20,334 bases of DNA, from contig DATCIR010000095.1 of NCBI GenBank assembly GCA_036507695.1, forward strand, positions 1-20,334, given 5' to 3'. This DNA is from JAKEGK01 sp036507695 (GTDB taxonomy: Bacteria; Pseudomonadota; Gammaproteobacteria; SZUA-152). Positions within the stretch are counted from its first letter, which is position 1, and each line of letters opens with the position of its first letter. A program made the translations under genes and the position numbers. The notes under the pieces are model-generated. The model worked only from the letters and a program-made list of their open reading frames with translations. It made no database searches and was not told where the DNA came from. Of the stretch, positions 8,058 to 16,013 are shown in pieces.

Positions 8058-9290
8058 ATGCCATTATATCAGTATAAAGCCAGAGGTCACCGGGGTGACG
8101 CCATTGTCGGCACCATGGAAGCGGTAAGTTCAGATGCGGTGGCGGCGCGGTTACTGGAAAGCGGAATAACACCGGTGGATATCCTGGCGGCAAAACACGC
8201 GGCTGCTGATAGCGCTTCCACGGAAATTGATTTGAGAAAATTGTTTCCGGAAAAAGTGACGGATACCAATCTCATTCAGTTTTCGCGGCAAATGCATAGT
8301 TTGACCAAGGCCGGCATACCAATGTTAAGCGCCTTGCACGGCTTATCCCAGTCCACCCGGAACAACACTTTAGCGCAAGCCATTCGCGATGTGACGGCGA
8401 GCCTGGAAGCGGGCCGTGATTTGGCCACGGCTTTTAGCGAACATCCGGAAATATTTTCACTGTTTTATGTTTCCATGGTGCGTATCGGTGAAACAACCGG
8501 CCGCCTGGACGAAATATTTTTACAACTGTCGGTCTACCTGAATCGCGATAAACACACCCGCAACCAGATAAAATCAGCATTGCGTTATCCCGGTTTTGTC
8601 GTTATTGCCATTGTGATCGCCATCGCCATTATTAATTTGTTTGTTATCCCTACTTTTGCATCCGTATACGCAAAATTTGGCGCTGAGCTGCCCCTGGCGA
8701 CACGTATCCTGGTGGGTGTGTCAGAATTCACGGTCGCCAACTGGCATATATTATTGGGAATGATAGTCGCGGCGGCATTTGGAACGCGGCATTACATCCG
8801 TACCGGCAACGGCCGTTACCGCTGGGATAAATTCAAACTAAAGCTGCCCTTGGCGGGAGACATTATTTATCGCGCCACACTGGCCCGATTTGCGCGCTTG
8901 TTCGCGATGGCGGGGCACAGCGGTGTTCCCTTGATTACCGCGCTTAACGTTGTTGCCAAGGCGTTGGATAACACGTTTGTCGAAGAAAGAATTTTAGGTA
9001 TGCAGAACGGGGTTGAGCGTGGTGAGTCGATTACCCGCACAGCCGCCGCGACGGGCATGTTTGATTCACTGGTCATGCAAATGATCACCGTCGGTGAAGA
9101 AACGGGTTCGATGGATACCCTGCTGGCCGAGGTCGCCGAGTTTTATGAGGCGGAAGTGGAGAACGATATCGATAGGCTCAGTTCCTGGATCGAGCCCATA
9201 TTAACTGTCGTTATTGCCGGTATTGTTTTGGTGCTGGCGCTGGGTGTTTTCCTGCCCATGTGGAGTCTGGCGGATGCGGTGATTAAGTGA
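8058..9290 (+). CDS. mshG: MSHA inner-membrane platform protein MshG (PilC/GspF family)
   Basis: The membrane platform on which MshE acts to insert pilins. The 410-residue protein starts PLYQYKARG, as usual for this family, and has two homologous cytoplasmic GspF domains (about 72-175 and 277-378; compare RIGETTGRLDEI with TVGEETGSMDTL). Membrane segments lie at about 176-197, 225-245 and 378-402. It follows mshE after 14 bases, and only a weak AAGG motif lies upstream, so it probably depends on translation of mshE. It is the last gene of the tight assembly block. No mshF follows. Confidence 0.94.
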   Translation: MPLYQYKARGHRGDAIVGTMEAVSSDAVAARLLESGITPVDILAAKHAAADSASTEIDLRKLFPEKVTDTNLIQFSRQMHSLTKAGIPMLSALHGLSQSTRNNTLAQAIRDVTASLEAGRDLATAFSEHPEIFSLFYVSMVRIGETTGRLDEIFLQLSVYLNRDKHTRNQIKSALRYPGFVVIAIVIAIAIINLFVIPTFASVYAKFGAELPLATRILVGVSEFTVANWHILLGMIVAAAFGTRHYIRTGNGRYRWDKFKLKLPLAGDIIYRATLARFARLFAMAGHSGVPLITALNVVAKALDNTFVEERILGMQNGVERGESITRTAAATGMFDSLVMQMITVGEETGSMDTLLAEVAEFYEAEVENDIDRLSSWIEPILTVVIAGIVLVLALGVFLPMWSLADAVIK

Positions 9291-9438
9291 CTGCGAATAG
9301 GGAAATCGGTGTGCACACGCAAGAAATTGGTTCAAAAAGATAAAGATTTTGCGACGCAGTCCGATAATTTAGGGAGAAATGGGCCTTTCCAGGGGTATTG
9401 GGCCTGCCGCACAGTAACCACGTGCGCAAAACCCTTGA

Positions 9439-9467
9439 TTGAAACCGGTTATTTTGAAAAATAGTAT
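9439..9467 (+). promoter_or_regulatory. Possible pilin promoter
   Basis: TTGAAA (9439-9444) and TAGTAT (9462-9467) match the sigma-70 -35 (5 of 6) and -10 (4 of 6) boxes with the ideal 17-base spacing. Transcription would start near 9474, inside the ATGGAG repeat, which would exclude the first ATGs and leave those at 9484 and 9490 with a very short leader. The 175-base gap after mshG otherwise holds no gene, and I found no convincing sigma-54 site in it. Confidence 0.35.
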
Positions 9468-9489
9468 GGAGATGGAGATGGAGATGAAT
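9466..9489 (+). repeat. ATGGAG hexamer repeat spanning the pilin start
   Basis: ATGGAG is repeated three times (9466-9483), followed by ATGAAT and then ATGAAG. The repeat places in-frame ATGs at 9466, 9472, 9478, 9484 and 9490, and a GGAG six bases ahead of each of the last three. Ribosome binding site and start codon are therefore the same repeated unit. A change in copy number by whole units would keep the frame but alter leader length and the number of start sites. Confidence 0.85.
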
Positions 9490-9891
9490 ATGAAGACTCA
9501 ACAAGGTTTTACCCTGATCGAACTGGTGATGGTGATCGTGTTATTGGGTATTTTGGCTGCCGTTGCCTTACCTAAATTTGCCGACCTTTCAACCCAGGCT
9601 CAAACAGCCGCTGCGAATGGTGTGCTGGGCGCGGCGAATGGCGCGGCCGCCATTAACTATTCCGCCGGACTTGTGGGAGCCGCTCAGCCAGCTGGCGCAG
9701 TCATTAGCAATGGAACCACGCTCGGCGCCGCCCTGGATGGCATACCGGACGGATGGACCGCCGATTTGTTCGGCTTGTGCATTGATGACGTCGCCCCTGC
9801 CGGTTGTGACGCGGGCGACACCTACGTCATTACAGTAACAACAGCCGAAGTTGCAAATACGAATAAGGCGGCATTGACCAAAAGCTGGTAA
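9484..9891 (+). CDS. mshA: MSHA major pilin
   Basis: Type IVa prepilin subunit. The short leader ends QQG, with cleavage before F in GFTLIELVMV; mature Glu5 is present and the hydrophobic helix continues to about VALPKF. The mature protein is about 127 residues. Two cysteines (C97 and C106, counting from the ATG at 9490) sit eight residues apart near the C-terminus and probably form the pilin disulfide loop. The start is ambiguous among the ATGs at 9466-9490; 9484 gives a usual-length leader with GGAG six bases upstream. It is the only pilin of this size in the cluster, so an mshA/mshB pair is absent. An intrinsic terminator follows. Confidence 0.9.
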   Translation: MNMKTQQGFTLIELVMVIVLLGILAAVALPKFADLSTQAQTAAANGVLGAANGAAAINYSAGLVGAAQPAGAVISNGTTLGAALDGIPDGWTADLFGLCIDDVAPAGCDAGDTYVITVTTAEVANTNKAALTKSW

Positions 9892-9924
9892 TCCTGGCAT
9901 AGATGGACCTATCCCGATACTGTT

Positions 9925-10001
9925 CCAATTATAGTATGCGCCTGGTAATTCCGTAGCGCGCAATAGTCGCGGGCCACAAGGAAGCGCATACAAACAATTG
10001 T
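9925..10001 (+). other. Structured 3' untranslated region of the pilin gene
   Basis: A perfect 8-bp inverted repeat, GTATGCGC (9934-9941) and GCGCATAC (9984-9991), is extended by a CAATT/AATTG pairing outside a small internal bulge. Inside lies a smaller CGCG/CGCG hairpin (9957-9971). With the terminator just downstream this gives the pilin transcript a folded 3' end, which could protect it from exonucleases or form a small RNA. There is no sign of coding. Confidence 0.45.
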
Positions 10002-10008
10002 AATCACC

Positions 10009-10043
10009 AAGCCAGGTAGCGCAAGCCACCTGGCTTATTTTTT
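10009..10043 (+). terminator. Intrinsic terminator after the pilin gene
   Basis: A perfect 9-bp stem, AAGCCAGGT (10009-10017) with ACCTGGCTT (10028-10036), a 10-base loop, and then ATTTTTT (10037-10043). This is a classic rho-independent terminator. It lies 117 bases after the pilin stop and just before the mshQ ribosome binding site (GGAG, 10044-10047). Partial read-through would give abundant pilin message and less of the minor-component genes downstream. Confidence 0.85.
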
Positions 10044-10055
10044 GGAGATACGACT

Positions 10056-13000
10056 GTGCCACCGTTGAATGACACACACGCTTACGCACACGGACAGCGG
10101 GTCCGGTACAGGTTGATTTTGTTTGTTTTCGGCGTGGCGTTATTTTCCGCGGGCGCACAAGCGGCGAGCTATTCCTATGATGATACGGTGGCTTTCGCCT
10201 GGGAAACGGCCAGCACCGATGTAGTCTGGGAGAATAGCGACACAAGTTATAACGGCGATGATGACCAACAGCTCGTTAACATCGGGTTTACGTTTAATTT
10301 CGGCGGCGTTGATTATACGCAGCTGCGTATAGTCACTAACGGGGCATTGCATTTTGGCGCGAACCAGGGTTTTCACAAGGACTTTTCCAACGAGGCCCTG
10401 CCCATCACGGGCGTGACGGCCGGGCCCGGTTATGAAGAGCCCGCCGACCGCGCGATTCTCGCTTATTGGGACGACCTGAATCCCTCCTCCGGCGGCACGG
10501 TGCGCTACAGCACCCTGGGCAGCGCGCCCGACCGGCGCTTCGTGGCGAGCTGGGAGGGCGTGCCGCGCTTCCCCGGTGCCGGCAGTTACACCTTCCAGGC
10601 GATCCTCTACGAAAACGGCGACATCAAACTCCAGTACGGCGGCGGTGACACCGACGGCAACCCCGCGACGATCGGGGTTGAAGTCGACGATTCCGACTAC
10701 ACACAGTATTCCTTTAACAGCAGCACCGTAACCAATGGTGATGCCATCCTGTTTCGTCCGTCGCGCCACTATGCCATCAGCCACGGCGGCAGCGGCGATT
10801 TGTGCAATGCCGAGAACGTCACCATCACGCGCCACTACGGCTCCCACCTTGCCGACATCAGCGGCTACACGGGCACTATCACGCTCTCCACTTCCACGGG
10901 CAACGGCACGTGGTCGCTGGTCACCGGCAGCGGCGCGCTGACTGACCTCGGCGGCGGCAGCGCCACCTACGCCTTCGCGGCGGCCGACGCGGGCCAGGTG
11001 GTGCTGGGCCTGCTTGATGGCGCCGCGGAGACGGTGAACATCAATATCACCGACGGCGCCGGCAGCGAGGACGCGGGCGAAGACGCGAACCTGGTGTTCT
11101 CGAACACGGTCACCCAGACCTTCCGCGACGAATTCAATGCCGTGTCGTATGCCGGGAATAACGGCACGCAAAACTGGACCGGCAACTGGGTGGAGTTCAA
11201 TGACGACGGCAGCGCGAGCGGCGCCGACGAGCAGGTGGTATCGGATGGGGGCAGCAACCGGCTGCGGGTGCAGGACAACGACGGTGGCGGCGAAGGCGTG
11301 TACCGGGAAGCGGATTTGAGCGGCTTCGATGCCAGCGCCACCGCGATGTTGACCTTCGACTACCGGCGCAACGCGCTGGACGACGCCAACGACTACGTGG
11401 CCATTCAGGTATCCGCCGACGGCGGCGGCGCGTGGACCGAGCTGGCGCGCTTCGCCGGACCCACCAACGACGCCGCTTACCAGGGCGCGAGCTACGACAT
11501 CACCGGCTACATGGCGTCCAACACGCGCATTCGCTTCATCAGCTCCGCCAATCTTGGTGGCGGCGACAGGGTGTATTTCGACAACGTGCAAATCGCCGTC
11601 GATTGGGCCACGTCCTGCGCCGGCGCCGATCATTTTGATATCGACCACGATGGCTTAGGCATCAGCTGCCTGCCGGAAACAATTACGGTCACCGCTGAAC
11701 TCGCGGACGGCACTTCCGACACCGCATACACCGGCACGATTACCCTGGATACCCAGAGCGGCAACGGCACCTGGACACTGAATACCGGAACACCCGCGAA
11801 CTTTACTGACCCTACGCCTAACGATGGCCTGGCAACCTATACCTTTGACGCGGCCGACAATGGTGTGGCGATTTTTAATCTCGATTACCAGAGCGGTACC
11901 GCCATTATTGACGTTGATGTCTACGCAGGCGCCACGCGTGATGATGATCTTGAAGGCAATCTGGTTTTTTCACCCAGCGGTTTTACAGTCACGTCAGCAG
12001 CGCTCAGTAATCCGCCGCCCGGCGTAATTGACACCACAATCCCCGCGCAGACGGCGGCCACGAATTTCACCTTGTACCTGGCGGCTTACGGCCAGACAGC
12101 CGCGGACCCAGCCTGCGGCATTATTGAATCCTACACCGGCGCCCAGAATATTAACTTCTGGTCGAATTACAATAATCCAGCATCAGGCACGCTCGCAGTG
12201 GCGGTGGACGGCGGTAATGTGGCGGCGAACGAGGGGGCGTCCGCCGCCCAAAGTGTTAGTTTCACCAATGGACAGGCAGCCATTACGGTCAACTATCCGG
12301 ATGCGGGTCAAATAACACTGGCAATGAAAGACGGCGCCACCGGCAATCCGGACCTGCCCACCGGCATTCGCGGCGCCAGTAATGCCTTTGTGGTTAAACC
12401 CGCCGGATTTATATTGAGTAATATTATTCGTAGCAGCGACAGTGTTGCCAATCCCGGTACGGCGGTCAATGAAAGCGGAGCGGTATTTATGGCCGCCGGC
12501 GATAACTTCTCGGTAACGGTTACAGCGCGCAATAGCCTTGGCAATCCCACGCCCAACTACGGCCAGGAAACACCGGCGGAATCCGTGTTGCTTACGCCGG
12601 CTATCACCGCCGCGGGTGGCGCCAACAATCCCGCCATTGCCTTTACCACAGGGTTTAATGGCCTGTTCGCCAATGGCGCCGCTACCGGCGTTGATTTTAA
12701 CTGGCCCGAAGTGGGTATTATCACGTTAACGCCCAGCGTGGGTGATGGCAGTTACCTCGGCGCGGGTGACGTGACCGGCTCTGCGTCGGGTAACGTCGGG
12801 CGTTTTTATCCGGCGGACTTTGAAATTACCGCCAGCGCAGGCCATGACTTCGCGACACAATGCGGCAGCTTCACCTATATGGGGCAAGGCTTTGGCTACA
12901 ACTCGGCGCCTGGCGTGACAGTGACCGCGAGAGCCGAGGGTGGCGCCACCACCACAAACTATGATGGCGCCTGGTGGAAGCTGGGAGACTTCAGCGAAAG

Positions 13001-13691
13001 CTATTCACATAGCGGAGGCATACCGGCAACCGCGTCATTGGATGCCGGCGCCGCGGGGCATGTTGCCCTGAGTTGTGTCAATTGTGATGGCGCGGGTACC
13101 GCCACCTTTAACGGCAACTTTACCTATAACACAACATCTCCGGAAACCATTCCCTTTGCCGGCGCTGTTGATATCGGCTTTACTCTGCCTGCCGATAGTG
13201 ATGGGGTGTGTTACAACGGCACGGCGAATCCTTGCAACACCAATAACGGTGACGCGGCGCAGGCCTTTAGCATTGCGGGTGTCGGATTTAATAACGGCGC
13301 TGAACAGCGTTCCGGCCGGGGATACGCCTATGACGCGCATGGCACTTACGCGGCTATTGGTGATGTACTGACTTTACCGGTGGGAACCGAGTATTACGCC
13401 GGTGCGGCAACGGGTTGGGTCGCTAATGCGGTGGATAACTGCACCAGTTACACTTATACACAAGCCGATAGCGGCATTACCGCGGGTATTACGCCGGTGA
13501 GTCCAGTCGCGTTAGTAAACGGTGTGAATAATCTGGCCGTGCAGTTAACGGGTGATGCGGGTGATCCGGGTGGTGTAACGACAGTCACTTTTACCTGGGC
13601 TTCATGGTTGAATGGCGTAACGAGCGCAACGGCTACCTTCGGTATCTTTCGTGGTGATGACCGCTTTCTCTATTGGCGGGAAGGACCCTGA
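10056..13691 (+). CDS. mshQ: MshQ-like large exported protein (DUF6701), probable pilus-associated adhesin
   Basis: A 1211-residue exported protein. GTG 10056 has GGAG eight bases upstream; a signal peptide ends near AGAQA-ASYSY (about residue 36). Regions in order: an N-terminal beta domain resembling NIDO-type extracellular domains (about 38-235, with IVTNGALHFG and YWDDLNPSSGG); a first beta module (238-348, GTITLSTSTGNGTWSL); a jelly-roll-like segment (355-519, ending RVYFDNVQIAV); a second copy of the module (520-637, GTITLDTQSGNGTWTL); then DUF6701 (about 640-1211) with FYPADFEITA and the typical end RGDDRFLYWRE. Bases about 10380-11640 are clearly more GC-rich than the rest. In Vibrio cholerae mshQ is at the end of the cluster; here it lies between the pilin and the minor prepilins. 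A tip or surface adhesin role is inferred. Confidence 0.88.
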   Translation: MPPLNDTHAYAHGQRVRYRLILFVFGVALFSAGAQAASYSYDDTVAFAWETASTDVVWENSDTSYNGDDDQQLVNIGFTFNFGGVDYTQLRIVTNGALHFGANQGFHKDFSNEALPITGVTAGPGYEEPADRAILAYWDDLNPSSGGTVRYSTLGSAPDRRFVASWEGVPRFPGAGSYTFQAILYENGDIKLQYGGGDTDGNPATIGVEVDDSDYTQYSFNSSTVTNGDAILFRPSRHYAISHGGSGDLCNAENVTITRHYGSHLADISGYTGTITLSTSTGNGTWSLVTGSGALTDLGGGSATYAFAAADAGQVVLGLLDGAAETVNINITDGAGSEDAGEDANLVFSNTVTQTFRDEFNAVSYAGNNGTQNWTGNWVEFNDDGSASGADEQVVSDGGSNRLRVQDNDGGGEGVYREADLSGFDASATAMLTFDYRRNALDDANDYVAIQVSADGGGAWTELARFAGPTNDAAYQGASYDITGYMASNTRIRFISSANLGGGDRVYFDNVQIAVDWATSCAGADHFDIDHDGLGISCLPETITVTAELADGTSDTAYTGTITLDTQSGNGTWTLNTGTPANFTDPTPNDGLATYTFDAADNGVAIFNLDYQSGTAIIDVDVYAGATRDDDLEGNLVFSPSGFTVTSAALSNPPPGVIDTTIPAQTAATNFTLYLAAYGQTAADPACGIIESYTGAQNINFWSNYNNPASGTLAVAVDGGNVAANEGASAAQSVSFTNGQAAITVNYPDAGQITLAMKDGATGNPDLPTGIRGASNAFVVKPAGFILSNIIRSSDSVANPGTAVNESGAVFMAAGDNFSVTVTARNSLGNPTPNYGQETPAESVLLTPAITAAGGANNPAIAFTTGFNGLFANGAATGVDFNWPEVGIITLTPSVGDGSYLGAGDVTGSASGNVGRFYPADFEITASAGHDFATQCGSFTYMGQGFGYNSAPGVTVTARAEGGATTTNYDGAWWKLGDFSESYSHSGGIPATASLDAGAAGHVALSCVNCDGAGTATFNGNFTYNTTSPETIPFAGAVDIGFTLPADSDGVCYNGTANPCNTNNGDAAQAFSIAGVGFNNGAEQRSGRGYAYDAHGTYAAIGDVLTLPVGTEYYAGAATGWVANAVDNCTSYTYTQADSGITAGITPVSPVALVNGVNNLAVQLTGDAGDPGGVTTVTFTWASWLNGVTSATATFGIFRGDDRFLYWREGP

Positions 13692-13696
13692 AAACA

Positions 13697-14152
13697 ATGC
13701 GCGGGGAAAAGGGATTTACATTAATAGAGTTGGTGATGGTGATCGTCATCGTCGGTGCGCTATCCGCTGTTGCCGTGTCGCGGTTTAACAGCAACGCTTT
13801 TGAGGTTAAGGCCGCATCGGCGGAATTAATCGCGGCAATTCGCCATGCTCAGGAAAAATCGATGAGTAATACGGGCGCGGCGGATTATCAAATTGCGATT
13901 AGCGGCGGCGGTTACCGGGTAACACAGGCCGGCGTTGATATTACCCACCCGGTCACCGGTGCGGCGGTTTACCAATCCAGCTGGACCAGTGTCACCTTGG
14001 CGCCCACCGGCATCATCAGTTTTGATGGTTATGGCGCACCGGCATTATCCGGCGCGCTAGCCTGGAGCGGTAATCAGGAAATCGTTTCCGTTACCGTGGG
14101 CTTGGATGCAGATAATGTCACCGTTGAACAAGTGACCGGATTTGCGCGATGA
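13697..14152 (+). CDS. mshC: MSHA minor prepilin MshC (GspH-like)
   Basis: A 151-residue prepilin. Leader MRGEKG is cleaved before F in GFTLIELVMVIVIVG, with mature Glu5 present. The helix continues into ASAELIAAIRHAQEKSMS, a pattern typical of GspH/FimT-type minor pilins. ATG 13697 lies five bases after the mshQ stop, with AAGGA at 13681-13685 inside the end of mshQ (11-base spacing). TTG at 13673 is in frame but would overlong the leader. The stop overlaps mshD (ATGA). Likely part of the priming or tip complex. Confidence 0.9.
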   Translation: MRGEKGFTLIELVMVIVIVGALSAVAVSRFNSNAFEVKAASAELIAAIRHAQEKSMSNTGAADYQIAISGGGYRVTQAGVDITHPVTGAAVYQSSWTSVTLAPTGIISFDGYGAPALSGALAWSGNQEIVSVTVGLDADNVTVEQVTGFAR

Positions 14153-14697
14153 AACCGGTAATAAAACCCGCCAGGCAACTTTCATTAACCAGAACCCGGG
14201 GTTTTACCCTCGTTGAAATCATTATCACTATCGTTTTGGTAAGCACCATGATGGCGGGATTAACGGCGTTGTTTATTCACAATGCGGAACACAGTTACCG
14301 GCCTTATTTGCGGCAACGCGCACTGGCCGTGGCCAATGCGTTTATGGAAGAAATTTCACGTAAGCGCTGGGATGAAAATTCGCCCATTGGCGGCGGTTGC
14401 GTCAATACGGGAGCGAGTTGTGCGGCTGGGCCTGCCGAGGCCGGTATTGGCACCGAAGAAGGCGCGCGTGCGGACTACGATGACATTGATGATTACGGCG
14501 CGATTGCCAATCAAACGCCACCCCAGGATTCTTCCGGCGCCGCCATGCCGGGCTACGGCGGATTTTCGGTGACGGTCACGGTAACACAGCCCGCCTGGAA
14601 TGGCGTGCCGGCCGCGGATGTGAAGCTGATTACGGTTGATGTTATTTCACCTTCCAATGAAACCATCACCCTGCGGGCTTACCGGATGAATATCTGA
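14149..14697 (+). CDS. mshD: MSHA minor prepilin MshD (GspI-like)
   Basis: A 182-residue prepilin with an 18-residue basic leader ending RTRG, then FTLVEIIITIVLVSTMMAG with mature Glu5. The segment RQRALAVANAFMEEISRKRW after the helix is characteristic of the GspI/PilV group. Two cysteines near the middle (CVNTGASC) may form a disulfide. The start overlaps the mshC stop by four bases, and the stop overlaps the mshO ATG by one, so the minor pilins are probably made in step. Confidence 0.9.
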   Translation: MKPVIKPARQLSLTRTRGFTLVEIIITIVLVSTMMAGLTALFIHNAEHSYRPYLRQRALAVANAFMEEISRKRWDENSPIGGGCVNTGASCAAGPAEAGIGTEEGARADYDDIDDYGAIANQTPPQDSSGAAMPGYGGFSVTVTVTQPAWNGVPAADVKLITVDVISPSNETITLRAYRMNI

Positions 14698-15560
14698 TGT
14701 TACCGCGCCTGTTAACACGCCGAAAAAAATCCCGGGGATTTACCCTCGTCGAAATGATTACGGTGATCGTGTTACTGGGCATAGTGGCGGGTATGCTCAC
14801 GCCTTTTATTCTCAGCGCCATGCAAGCCTACGTGGCAAGCAAGGCGCGCGCGCAATTGGTGGGCAAAGGGCGGTTGGCGATTGAGCGCTTGTCGCGGGAG
14901 GTGCGTCAGGCCGTGCCGAATAGTCTTTCGGTATTAGGCGGCGGCACCGGCATTGAGTTTGCCCGGGCCCGCGCGGGTGGCCGTTACGTGGAGCGATTCG
15001 AGGATTTCGGCACGGAGTTTTCACGCATGAATTACCGTTTTCGTAAGAACGCCAACCTGGCCAATTTGTACACGACCTATGCTGAAAATGCTGATGGCAG
15101 CCGCTTGAGTTTTTCCGCTAACGATGTCCTGGTGATCGGCAATACCTCACCGGCTATTTTGCAGGCGGGAACCTCGGCGGTGGCGTTAACAGGAATCGCC
15201 AACACGGATGCCATCGCGGATGGTACGGCTAACGGCCAGATACTTACTTTTGGCGGCCATCAGTTTCTGGTGGAATCGCCGGGCAAGCATTTCAGCATCG
15301 TGGATCAGACTATTGAGGTGGGTCTGGTTGGCAGTGATTTACGCTGGCACACCGGTAATGGTTTGACCGGTTATAACGGCGCGGTGAACTATGGCGCGGG
15401 AGATCCCGCCCTGGTGGATGGCGCCGGCCTCACTTTCACCTATTCGCCGGGCACGCCACAGTCCACCGGCGTGTTACGCGTTGACCTGCAACTGACCGAT
15501 GTCACCAGTTCGGAGACCATTCGTCTTTATCACGAGATTCATGTGAGAAATACGCCATGA
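14697..15560 (+). CDS. mshO: MSHA minor prepilin MshO (GspJ-like)
   Basis: A 287-residue prepilin, larger than MshC and MshD as expected for GspJ/PilW-type proteins. The leader ends KSRG and is followed by FTLVEMITVIVLLGIVAG with mature Glu5. KGRLAIERLSREVRQAVPNS after the helix is a typical PilW/GspJ stretch. The C-terminal part is beta-rich. The stop overlaps the mshP start (ATGA). It probably sits at or near the pilus tip with MshC, MshD and MshP. Confidence 0.9.
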   Translation: MLPRLLTRRKKSRGFTLVEMITVIVLLGIVAGMLTPFILSAMQAYVASKARAQLVGKGRLAIERLSREVRQAVPNSLSVLGGGTGIEFARARAGGRYVERFEDFGTEFSRMNYRFRKNANLANLYTTYAENADGSRLSFSANDVLVIGNTSPAILQAGTSAVALTGIANTDAIADGTANGQILTFGGHQFLVESPGKHFSIVDQTIEVGLVGSDLRWHTGNGLTGYNGAVNYGAGDPALVDGAGLTFTYSPGTPQSTGVLRVDLQLTDVTSSETIRLYHEIHVRNTP

Positions 15561-15970
15561 AACGATTCAAGCGCTTGAATACGCTGCCGATAATACCAGG
15601 ACGAAGCCTCAATCGGCAACGGGGCGCCGCCTTGATTGCCGCGGTGTTTTTAATCACGGCCTTGTTGGGTCTCGGCGCGTTAATGACCCAGCTTCTGGTG
15701 TTGGGTTCAGAGGAAACCATTAACGAATGGTATTCGGCCCAGGCGCTCTATGCCGCCGAAAGTGGCGCCGAGTGGAGTGTGTATAACGCCGGCGCCGCGG
15801 CAACGGACCAGATTGTTGTCGGTGGCCGCGCCTGGTTTGATGTGGTGGTGACAACCACGAATTACGGCGGTGGCATGGTGCTGTACACCATTACCAGTAC
15901 CGGCAAGGCCGGTGACGGGTTGGCAAACTTGCGCACGCAGCGGAAAATAATAACCCAGTACATGCCATAA
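15557..15970 (+). CDS. mshP: MSHA biogenesis protein MshP (PilX/GspK-like)
   Basis: A 137-residue protein with a basic leader ending QRG, then the hydrophobic helix AALIAAVFLITALLGLGAL and the SAQALYAAESGAEW motif typical of PilX N-terminal domains. It lacks the Glu5 of ordinary pilins, as GspK-type tip subunits do, which suggests it caps the minor-pilin complex. The short C-terminal domain has no cysteines. Its start overlaps mshO by four bases. A 132-base gap with tandem repeats separates it from the next gene. Confidence 0.87.
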   Translation: MKRFKRLNTLPIIPGRSLNRQRGAALIAAVFLITALLGLGALMTQLLVLGSEETINEWYSAQALYAAESGAEWSVYNAGAAATDQIVVGGRAWFDVVVTTTNYGGGMVLYTITSTGKAGDGLANLRTQRKIITQYMP

Positions 15971-16013
15971 GCCAGGGAACACTGGAAAGATTAAGAGCGT
16001 TGTGCGGCACATT

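Noticed and set aside
9378..9416. A 12-codon open frame (MGLSRGIGPAAQ) with AGGGAG upstream, ahead of the pilin
   Set aside because: It is very short, has no sign of an attenuation structure tied to it, and could arise by chance.
9423..10245. Minus-strand and alternative-frame open frames opposite the pilin gene and the mshQ start
   Set aside because: They cover the terminator and the pilin reverse strand, have no ribosome binding site or family resemblance, and are explained by the genes on the + strand.
10140..11648. A 502-codon open frame on the minus strand inside mshQ
   Set aside because: It lies wholly opposite the GC-rich part of mshQ, where few AT-rich stop codons can occur. Its product looks like low-complexity Val/Ala/Gly/His sequence, with no recognisable domain, and the + strand reading has clear domains and a signal peptide.
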